Shown: positions 16,710 to 22,579 of the stretch, piece after piece
Position numbering within the stretch: position 1 is the stretch's first letter
Layout: each line of letters opens with the position of its first letter
DNA from: Paraburkholderia oxyphila NBRC 105797
GTDB taxonomy: Bacteria; Pseudomonadota; Gammaproteobacteria; Burkholderiales; Burkholderiaceae
DNA length: 64,000 nucleotides
Assembly (NCBI RefSeq): GCF_000685075.1
Contig: NZ_BAYD01000045.1
Span: forward strand, 17,910 to 81,909
Direction of reading: 5' to 3'
The notes under the pieces: generated by a model
Database searches by the model: none
What the model saw: the letters and a program-made list of their open reading frames with translations, nothing else
Told to the model about the DNA's origin: nothing
Program-made: the position numbers and the translations under genes

Positions 16710-17675
16710 ATGAACGCCCCCGACTCCACCGAAACTTTCTCCTGCGCCCGCTTCATCAAGGAGATCGGCCGCGGGCCGCACGGCGCGCGTTCGCTGTCGC
16801 CGGAAGACACGCATGCGCTCTATGCGGCGATGCTCGACGGCCGCGTGCCCGATCTCGAACTGGGCGCTGTGCTGCTCGCCTACCGGCTCAAGGGCGAAAC
16901 CGCCGACGAACTCGCCGCCATGCTTGCGGCCGCGCACGCGTCGTTCGCACCGATCGCGTTGCCCGAAGGCGCGTTTCGCCCGGTGTCGATCCCGAGCTAC
17001 AACGGCGCACGCAAGCAGCCGAACCTCGTGCCGCTGCTCGCGCTGCTGCTCGCGCGCGAAGGCGTGCCGACGCTCGTGCACGGCGTCGTCGTCGATCCGG
17101 GCCGCGTGACGAGCGCCGAAATCTTCGCGGCGCTGAACCTGCCCGGCGCCAGCGATCACGCGACGATCGAGGCGCAGCTTGCCGGGCGGCGCGTGGCGTT
17201 CGCGTCGATCGAAACGCTCGCGCCCAAGCTCGCGCGGCTCTTGTCGCTACGCCGGCGCATGGGCGTGCGCAACTCCACGCACACGCTCGTCAAGCTGCTG
17301 CAGCCGTTCGCGCAGCCCGGCCTGCGGCTCGTGAACTACACACATCCGCCCTATCGCGAAAGCCTGAGCGCACTGTTCGCGGCGCACCCGGAGGCCGCCG
17401 TGGGCGGGGCGCTGCTCGCACGCGGCACCGAGGGCGAAGCCGTCGCCGACACGCGCCGCCAGGTGCAGGTGGACTGGCTGCACGACGGCGTCTGCGAGAC
17501 CTTGATCGAGCCGGTGCGCTCGTCGCCGGACAGCCCCGAAATCGATCTGCCCGAAGGCCGCGACGCCCCCACGACAGCCGCCTGGATCGAGGCCGTGCTG
17601 CGCGGCGACGCGCCGGTGCCCGAGGCCATCGCCCGCCAGGTCGAGACGATCAAGCGCATCACGAAGCGCGTGTAA
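16710..17675 (+). CDS. ybiB: DNA-binding protein YbiB (TrpD2 family)
   Basis: 321-residue member of the anthranilate phosphoribosyltransferase-like fold that has lost the TrpD reaction. YbiB of E. coli binds nucleic acids and is under LexA control. The glycosyltransferase family 3 N-terminal helices (LSPEDTHALYAAMLDGRVPDLELGAVLLAYRLKGET) and LVHGVVVDPGRVTSAEIFAALN are recognisable, while the PRPP loop of true TrpD is altered. No LexA box was identified upstream. It precedes the leuA leader region. Confidence 0.88.
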   Translation: MNAPDSTETFSCARFIKEIGRGPHGARSLSPEDTHALYAAMLDGRVPDLELGAVLLAYRLKGETADELAAMLAAAHASFAPIALPEGAFRPVSIPSYNGARKQPNLVPLLALLLAREGVPTLVHGVVVDPGRVTSAEIFAALNLPGASDHATIEAQLAGRRVAFASIETLAPKLARLLSLRRRMGVRNSTHTLVKLLQPFAQPGLRLVNYTHPPYRESLSALFAAHPEAAVGGALLARGTEGEAVADTRRQVQVDWLHDGVCETLIEPVRSSPDSPEIDLPEGRDAPTTAAWIEAVLRGDAPVPEAIARQVETIKRITKRV

Positions 17676-17724
17676 CGCCGCTCATCTGCGCGCAACTCCG
17701 CGACGCAAAAGCACGCATTCGCTG

Positions 17725-17754
17725 TTGACAGGTTCGCCAGTCCTCGCTTACATT
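17725..17754 (+). promoter_or_regulatory. Candidate leuA promoter
   Basis: TTGACA (17725-17730), 18-bp spacer, TACATT (17749-17754, 4 of 6). The predicted start falls at about 17761, the A of the leader-peptide ATG, so the leader peptide may be translated from a leaderless or nearly leaderless mRNA. Prediction only. Confidence 0.5.
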
Positions 17755-17760
17755 GGACGA

Positions 17761-17832
17761 ATGCGTTCCTTTCCGAACACCCTCCGAATTACCTCCGGCC
17801 GCCTAGCGGCCCTATCGCTACGTCTAGCGTAA
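17761..17832 (+). CDS. leuA leader peptide (putative leucine attenuator)
   Basis: 23-codon ORF directly after the leuA promoter and 333 bp before leuA. Five of its codons are leucine (8, 15, 18, 20, 22), and four of these are CTA, a very rare codon in this GC-rich genome; the enterobacterial leuL leader likewise uses CTA for its regulatory leucines. Hairpins GGCCGC-CTA-GCGGCC (17797-17811) and CGCTA-CGTC-TAGCG (17816-17829) overlap the leucine codons, and TAGCG copies at 17804, 17825 and 17841 offer alternative pairings. Ribosome stalling at CTA when Leu-tRNA is scarce would control downstream leuA expression. No SD site stronger than GGA is present. Confidence 0.65.
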   Translation: MRSFPNTLRITSGRLAALSLRLA

Positions 17833-17972
17833 GCCAGGCGTAGCGCTGCGCGACCCCCTCTCCGGTCGGCAGTCCTCCCAAGCAGTTCTCGCAGTACCCC
17901 AAACCGTAGTTTCTCCACAACCAGTCGTCTGCATTCGTCCGTTTACCGTTCGGACGAGTCGCGAGGGTCAAA
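17833..17972 (+). promoter_or_regulatory. leuA leader: C-rich, G-poor tract and hairpin
   Basis: Between the leader peptide and the next ORF, bases about 17852-17940 are strongly C-rich and G-poor (roughly 37 C to 15 G by hand count) with runs such as CCCCCTCTCC, the composition of Rho-loading sites. A hairpin TCGTCCG/CGGACGA (about 17935-17957) follows. No hairpin with a T-run was found anywhere up to leuA, so classical intrinsic attenuation is not evident. The Rho interpretation is inference. Confidence 0.4.
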
Positions 17973-18176
17973 ATGCACGTTGCATGGGCTTCGTTCATGT
18001 CCGCTTCTGCCGCGCCGGTTACCGCCGTCACCGTGGCCATCTTCTTCGCGTTCGCGGTTGCCGCCCGTTCGCCCGAAGTTGTGCGCATCGTGCCTCGTCG
18101 TCAGCCAGCCAGCCGCCCGCTGCCGACCGCCATCGCAAACGACACCACGAAGAACGAGGCATGTCATGTTGCGTAA
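17973..18176 (+). CDS. Possible 67-residue upstream ORF overlapping leuA start
   Basis: ORF with ATG at 17973 preceded by GAGGG (17963-17967) at good spacing. Its stop lies 11 bases inside leuA, so translation could be coupled to leuA initiation. The predicted peptide has one hydrophobic stretch (VTAVTVAIFFAFAVAA) and a basic tail rich in Arg and Pro; no family is recognised. It may be a real small membrane peptide, a regulatory upstream ORF, or a chance frame in the leader. Confidence 0.3.
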   Translation: MHVAWASFMSASAAPVTAVTVAIFFAFAVAARSPEVVRIVPRRQPASRPLPTAIANDTTKNEACHVA

Positions 18177-19812
18177 TCCCGCCGAGAAGTACCGCCCTTT
18201 CCCCGCCATCCGCCTGAACGGCCGCCGATGGCCCACGCGCACCGTCGAACACGCGCCCATCTGGATGAGCACCGACCTGCGCGACGGCAACCAGTCGCTG
18301 ATCGAGCCGATGAGCATCGAGCAGAAGCTCGAATTCTTCGAGATGCTGGTCGCGATCGGCTTCAAGGAAATCGAAGTCGGCTTTCCGTCGGCGTCGCAAA
18401 CCGACTTCGATTTCGTGCGCAAGCTGATCGAAGAAAAGCGCATTCCGGAAGACGTGACGATCGAAGTGCTCGTGCAGTCGCGCGAGGAACTCATCGCGCG
18501 CACGTTCGAGGCGCTCGAAGGCGTGCCGCGCGCGATCGTGCATCTGTACAACGCGATCTGCCCGTCTTTCCGCAAGATCGTGTTCGGGCAGTCGAAAGAC
18601 GAGGTCAAGGCGCTCGCGGTTGAAGGCACGCGCCTCATCCGCCAGTACGCCGACGCGCGCCCCGGCACGCACTGGATCTACCAGTACTCGCCGGAAACCT
18701 TCAGCATGACCGAACTCTCGTTCGCACGCGAAGTCTGCGACGCCGTGGCCCAGACCTGGCGCCCGACGCGCGATCACAAGATGATCGTGAATCTGCCGGC
18801 GACCGTCGAAGCCGCGATGCCCAACGTCTACGCCGACCAGATCGAGTGGATGGACCGCAACCTCGCGTACCGCGACAGCATCGTGCTCTCGGTGCATCCG
18901 CACAACGACCGCGGCACGGCCGTGGCCGCCGCCGAAATGGCGCTGCTCGCGGGCGCGGACCGCATCGAAGGGTGCCTGTTCGGCAACGGCGAGCGCACCG
19001 GCAATGTCGACCTCGTGACGCTCGCGATGAATCTCTACACGCAGGGCATCGACCCGGGCCTCGACTTCTCCGATATCGACGCCGTGCGCCAGGTGGTCGA
19101 GCGCTGCAATCAGCTGCCGGTGCATCCGCGCCACCCGTATGCGGGCGACCTCGTGTTCACGGCATTCTCGGGCTCGCACCAGGACGCGATCCGCAAGGGC
19201 TTCGCGCAGCAAGAAGCCGATGCGCTGTGGGAAGTGCCCTATCTGCCGATCGATCCCGCCGATCTCGGCCGCAGCTATGACGCGGTGATCCGCGTGAACA
19301 GCCAGTCGGGCAAGGGCGGCGCCACCTGGCTGCTCGAGCGCGGCATGGGCTTCACGCCGCCGCGCCGCGTGCAGATCGAATTCAGCCACGCCGTGCAGAC
19401 GGTCACCGACGGCTCGGGCGAAGAGATCTCGGGCGACGCCATTTGCGCGCTCTTCTCGCGCGAATACCTCGAGACGCGCGGGCCGGCCGCGCACGCAGGC
19501 GCGGGACGGGTGCGCTGGGAGGGGCGCGAAGTCGCCATGCCGGCGGCGGCGCAGATCGACGAGGCGCATGCGCGGGCCGTGGGCGCGGCGATCGCGGCGG
19601 CCGCGGGCGTTGGCGTCGAAGTCACCTCGTTCGAAACCCTGCGCACGGCGCAGGGCGCCACGGCGGTCTTCGTCGGTTGCCGGGTGGGCGGCCAGCCGCT
19701 GCGCCATGGCGTCGGGGTCGCCGACGACGCCGCCCATGCGGCCGTCGCCGCCATGGTGAGCGCGGTCAACCGCGCCGCGTGGCCGCAAGTCGATCAGCGC
19801 GCGGCGGCTTGA
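18166..19812 (+). CDS. leuA: 2-isopropylmalate synthase
   Basis: 548-residue enzyme of the long LeuA type that condenses acetyl-CoA with 2-oxoisovalerate as the first committed step of leucine synthesis. The start region IWMSTDLRDGNQSLIEPMS holds the metal-binding Asp of LRDGNQ; HPHNDRGTAVAAAEMALLAGADRIEGCLFGNGERTGN contains the HPHND metal ligands and active-site loop. A C-terminal leucine-sensing regulatory domain follows (residues about 430-548), so feedback control is expected as well as the leader described above. ATG at 18166 has a weak GAGG upstream. Followed by a GC hairpin at 19852-19869. Confidence 0.96.
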   Translation: MLRNPAEKYRPFPAIRLNGRRWPTRTVEHAPIWMSTDLRDGNQSLIEPMSIEQKLEFFEMLVAIGFKEIEVGFPSASQTDFDFVRKLIEEKRIPEDVTIEVLVQSREELIARTFEALEGVPRAIVHLYNAICPSFRKIVFGQSKDEVKALAVEGTRLIRQYADARPGTHWIYQYSPETFSMTELSFAREVCDAVAQTWRPTRDHKMIVNLPATVEAAMPNVYADQIEWMDRNLAYRDSIVLSVHPHNDRGTAVAAAEMALLAGADRIEGCLFGNGERTGNVDLVTLAMNLYTQGIDPGLDFSDIDAVRQVVERCNQLPVHPRHPYAGDLVFTAFSGSHQDAIRKGFAQQEADALWEVPYLPIDPADLGRSYDAVIRVNSQSGKGGATWLLERGMGFTPPRRVQIEFSHAVQTVTDGSGEEISGDAICALFSREYLETRGPAAHAGAGRVRWEGREVAMPAAAQIDEAHARAVGAAIAAAAGVGVEVTSFETLRTAQGATAVFVGCRVGGQPLRHGVGVADDAAHAAVAAMVSAVNRAAWPQVDQRAAA

Positions 19813-19851
19813 TCACACCAGGGCGCACTCGGACGTGCGCGAAGTGACGCT

Positions 19852-19869
19852 GCCGCGCGTAAGCGCGGC
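19852..19869 (+). terminator. GC hairpin after leuA
   Basis: GCCGCGC (19852-19858), loop GTAA, GCGCGGC (19863-19869), extendable by a few bases. No T-run follows. The identical 18-mer occurs at 58161-58178. It probably ends or protects leuA mRNA. Confidence 0.45.
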
Positions 19870-19999
19870 GGCACAGTGAAAGAAGCGGTTTAGTGGAAGC
19901 AGCAAGGGGTGACGCCGTTGAGCGTCGGCGGCAAGACGGGCCGCCGGCGTGCGCCCGATACGCCCAGAAGGCGGTATCGGCGAGTGGACCTACCGGTCG

Positions 20000-20383
20000 T
20001 CACTCGATCGCGCAACGCGTCGCCTGCCACGCGAGCAGACGCCAGTGGCCATCCTCCTGGGTCTGAATCGCCGTATAGGCAATCGGATAGAGCAGCGCGC
20101 CGTTGTTCGCTTCCATTTCGATCAGCGCGCGGCCCGAGATCACGCAGGTCTCGCGCCCCACCGGCAGCACGTCCTGCGACTGGATCTCGATCTGGCGGTA
20201 GCGGCGGCGCCCGGCCGTGATCGCGTCGATGAACTGCTGTTTGGTCTCGCGTTTGCCGTTCGTGTGGACGAAGGTGGCGTGGTCGGACAGCAGTTGATCC
20301 AGCGACGAGCCGTCGCCGTCCACCATCGCGCGAAACCGCTCGCGCTCCAGCCCGCGAATTGCTTCGATTACTTTTGCAACCAT
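20000..20383 (-). CDS. NTF2-like (DUF4440-type) protein
   Basis: 127-residue small alpha+beta protein of the NTF2-like/SnoaL superfamily: VIEAIRGLERERFRAMVDGDGSSLDQLLSDHATFVHTNGKRETKQQFIDAI is the usual helix-strand start, and WRLLAWQATR closes the sheet. Members bind small ligands or act as minor hydrolases/isomerases; nothing in the sequence fixes a substrate. It converges on leuA with 187 bp between and is divergent from rpoH with a 668-bp gap. The ATG at 20383 is the first plausible start. Confidence 0.8.
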   Translation of the reverse strand: MVAKVIEAIRGLERERFRAMVDGDGSSLDQLLSDHATFVHTNGKRETKQQFIDAITAGRRRYRQIEIQSQDVLPVGRETCVISGRALIEMEANNGALLYPIAYTAIQTQEDGHWRLLAWQATRCAIE

Positions 20384-20581
20384 TGCCAGAGCCCCTTGCG
20401 CACAAGTCCACGTCACCGCGCCGACTCGCACCGAAGATTTATCGCACGCGCCTCGCTGAAATTTATACCAGGTTTTGACGCATGGATACTTGCGATCAAA
20501 TGGATCGCCCCCATATGAGGCCAATACGACACAGGTAGACGTCGAAGGCCGTGCAAAGCGCGCCTCACCGCCCCTGCCCGT

Positions 20582-20650
20582 CCGGCCGTGCCTATCTGGC
20601 CGCGCCTGACCGGCCGTGCCTCGCCGGCCGCACCTGACCGGCCGTGCCCG
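20582..20650 (+). repeat. Degenerate ~14-bp GC-rich tandem repeat
   Basis: About five imperfect copies of a unit close to CCGGCCGTGCCTGA in a row. The units vary at several positions and in length (14-16 bp). No coding frame through it is convincing; function unknown. Confidence 0.6.
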
Positions 20651-20907
20651 AATGTCGCATCGCAGCACTTTTGGCCCGATCCCGTGTCTATTAGACAGGT
20701 CCGGGCATCGAAATTCGGGCCCGATATCCAGACATCGCCGCGAGGCGGCGGCCGCCCGAAAACCGATCACTCCAACCCCTTTTTCTCCTCCGCATCCGCC
20801 ACGGATGACGGCCACGTTCTAGAGTATTCCTTCGGCCCGCCGGTGTGTGCGGGACCTCGACGGGCGGCAAGCCCCGTCCAGCTTGCCTCTCAGTGTTTCG
20901 CTGAAAT

Positions 20908-20931
20908 CTATCGAAACAAATATTTCGATAG
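20908..20931. promoter_or_regulatory. Perfect inverted repeat upstream of rpoH promoter
   Basis: CTATCGAAA (20908-20916), 6-base AT-rich centre, TTTCGATAG (20923-20931). The centre is about 60 bp upstream of the predicted rpoH start, where an activator or second repressor could bind. The motif is not one I can assign to a known regulator. Confidence 0.5.
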
Positions 20932-20944
20932 TGGCGGCGGAACC

Positions 20945-20973
20945 TTGAAGCCCCTACAGACTCGAAGTATTAG
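20945..20973 (+). promoter_or_regulatory. rpoH promoter (sigma-70 type)
   Basis: TTGAAG (20945-20950), 17-bp spacer, TATTAG (20968-20973). The -10 overlaps the left CIRCE arm, so HrcA binding would block RNA polymerase. The preceding C gives CTTGAA, which also resembles a sigma-32 -35, but no matching sigma-32 -10 is at the right distance. Confidence 0.6.
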
Positions 20974-20996
20974 CACTCGGTAATTGAGAGTGCTAA
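20970..20996. promoter_or_regulatory. CIRCE operator (HrcA site) of rpoH
   Basis: TTAGCACTC (20970-20978), nine-base spacer, GAGTGCTAA (20988-20996): a perfect match to the CIRCE consensus. It places the heat-shock sigma factor under the HrcA repressor, a circuit known from comparative studies of betaproteobacteria. hrcA itself is not in the window. Confidence 0.95.
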
Positions 20997-21051
20997 CATC
21001 CACCGTGGAGTCGATGTCTGACTTTTGCAAGATTCCTGAGGAGTTCGCTAC

Positions 21052-21993
21052 GTGAGCAACGCAATGACCATGACCCTTCCGAATATGCTTAGCCCGTCGT
21101 CGGCCAAGGCCGGGGGTTCGGGTGTACTGGCGCTCGCGAACGCTTCCATGCTGCCTGGCCAACTGGGCAACATCGACGCCTACATTCAGGCCGTGAACCG
21201 GATCCCGATGTTGACGCCGCAAGAGGAGCGCCAGTTCGCGACCGAGTATCGCGAGCAAAATAATCTCGAAGGCGCGCGCCGCCTCGTACTGTCGCACCTG
21301 CGACTCGTGGTGTCGATCGCGCGCAATTATCTGGGCTATGGCCTGCCGCATGCCGACCTGATCCAGGAAGGCAATATCGGCCTGATGAAGGCTGTGAAGC
21401 GCTTTGACCCCGAGCAGAACGTGCGTCTCGTGTCGTACGCCATGCACTGGATCAAGGCGGAGATCCATGAATACATCCTGCGCAACTGGCGCATGGTGAA
21501 GGTCGCCACGACCAAGGCCCAGCGCAAGCTGTTCTTCAACCTGCGCAGCCACAAGCAGGGCCTGCAGTCGTTCACGCCCGAGGAAATCGACGGCCTCGCG
21601 CAGGAACTGAACGTGAAGCGCGAAGAAGTCGTGGAGATGGAAACGCGTCTGTCGGGTTCGGATATCGCTCTCGAAAGCCAGAACGACGACGGCGAGGAGT
21701 CGTTCGCCCCGATCGCCTGGCTCGCCGACTCGCACAGCGAGCCGACCGCTGTGATCGCTTCGCGTCAGCGCGACCGTCTGCAGTCGGACGGCATCGCGAG
21801 CGCGCTGGAGGCACTCGACGCGCGTAGCCGCCGCATCATCGAGGCGCGCTGGCTTAACGTCGCCGACGACGGCACGGGCGGCTCGACGCTGCACGAGCTG
21901 GCCGACGAGTTCGGTGTCTCGGCCGAGCGCATTCGCCAGATCGAAGCGAGCGCCATGAAGAAGATGCGCACAGCACTCGCCGACTACGCCTAA
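21052..21993 (+). CDS. rpoH: RNA polymerase heat-shock sigma factor RpoH (sigma-32)
   Basis: 313-residue alternative sigma factor for heat-shock promoters. Region 1.2/2 (NRIPMLTPQEERQFATEYRE, LRLVVSIARNYLGYGLPHADLIQEGNIGLMKAVKRFDP), the RpoH box (QRKLFFNLRSHKQGLQSFTPEEI) and region 4.2 helix-turn-helix (LHELADEFGVSAERIRQIEASAMKKMR) are intact. Start is GTG at 21052 with GAGGAG upstream; the N-terminal 35 residues are the usual variable leader. Transcription is predicted to be repressed by HrcA through the CIRCE site. Confidence 0.97.
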   Translation: MSNAMTMTLPNMLSPSSAKAGGSGVLALANASMLPGQLGNIDAYIQAVNRIPMLTPQEERQFATEYREQNNLEGARRLVLSHLRLVVSIARNYLGYGLPHADLIQEGNIGLMKAVKRFDPEQNVRLVSYAMHWIKAEIHEYILRNWRMVKVATTKAQRKLFFNLRSHKQGLQSFTPEEIDGLAQELNVKREEVVEMETRLSGSDIALESQNDDGEESFAPIAWLADSHSEPTAVIASRQRDRLQSDGIASALEALDARSRRIIEARWLNVADDGTGGSTLHELADEFGVSAERIRQIEASAMKKMRTALADYA

Positions 21994-22045
21994 GGCTCAA
22001 GTCACACGGCGCGGCCGCCAGGCCGCCCACATGAGCTTCCCCCAT

Positions 22046-22078
22046 AGCCCCACTCTTACCGAGAGTGGGGCTTTTCTT
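22046..22078 (+). terminator. Rho-independent terminator after rpoH
   Basis: AGCCCCACTCT (22046-22056) pairs with AGAGTGGGGCT (22062-22072), followed by TTTTCTT. Confidence 0.9.
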
Positions 22079-22172
22079 ATGGGCTGGCAGTAATTCGTAC
22101 ACCTTCGCGCCGCCTTTTCCCATTCCCTCATAAGATAGTTCCGGATGTTGAACGGACCGAATCTGACATCAC

Positions 22173-22214
22173 AAGATCTAAATCAAAATAAGCCGCCATC
22201 GATTGGCCTATAAA
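22173..22214 (+). promoter_or_regulatory. Candidate FNR/Anr-type promoter of the cyd operon
   Basis: AAGAT-CTAA-ATCAA (22173-22186) matches the FNR consensus TTGAT-N4-ATCAA at 8 of 10 bases. A -10-like TATAAA (22209-22214) would start transcription near 22221, placing the box centre at about -41.5, the class II position. No -35 hexamer is present, as expected if an activator is needed. Oxygen control of cyd by FNR homologues is established in other proteobacteria. Confidence 0.45.
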
Positions 22215-22294
22215 GATCGCAATGCCGAATCGAGGCAGGCACTTGCCGCTCAGCGCTGCTGCAGCAAAACCAGGATTCAGGAGCCATTGTCATC

Positions 22295-22579
22295 GTGATG
22301 ATCTCGACCTCCAGCCGGCACGCGCAACCTTTGCTGCGAAAGCGCTTCCTCCAGTGGGCACGCGGCCCCACCTTTGGCCGCGACATCGTTCTCGTGCTCG
22401 CCTTCAAGCTCGTGTTGCTGATGGCGCTCAAATACGCATTCTTCAATCATCCTCAGGCCGAGAACATGACCATGCCGCCGGCGGCGGTCGCACAGGCCCT
22501 CCTCTCCGTGCCCGTGCCGCCCGACGCTCGCCCGCCCGGCGCAAATCCACCCCAAGGGGACCCGCACCATGCCAATTAG
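22295..22579 (+). CDS. cydP: Putative small cytochrome oxidase subunit CydP
   Basis: 94-residue protein with one membrane helix (DIVLVLAFKLVLLMALKYAFF) between a basic N terminus and a Pro-rich tail. The position directly before cydA and the sequence type match the family named putative cytochrome oxidase small subunit CydP; its function is not established. GTG at 22295 lies 11 bases after AGGAG (22279-22283); an ATG follows at 22298. Its end overlaps cydA by 11 bases. Confidence 0.75.
   Translation: MMISTSSRHAQPLLRKRFLQWARGPTFGRDIVLVLAFKLVLLMALKYAFFNHPQAENMTMPPAAVAQALLSVPVPPDARPPGANPPQGDPHHAN

Larger units (their letters stand above)
20384..21051. other. 668-bp regulatory gap before rpoH
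   Basis: No convincing gene. It holds, in order: an AT-rich patch near 20460 that may include the promoter of the NTF2-like gene, a degenerate GC-rich tandem repeat (20582-20650), a perfect 9-bp inverted repeat (20908-20931), a sigma-70-like promoter and a CIRCE operator (20945-20996), and a 55-bp untranslated leader of rpoH. Confidence 0.7.

Noticed and set aside
17833..18165. Classical intrinsic attenuator terminator before leuA
   Set aside because: Several hairpins are possible, but none is followed by a T-run, so no terminator was annotated.
20582..20650. CRISPR array
   Set aside because: The repeats are short, degenerate and contiguous, with no unique spacers and no cas genes in the window.
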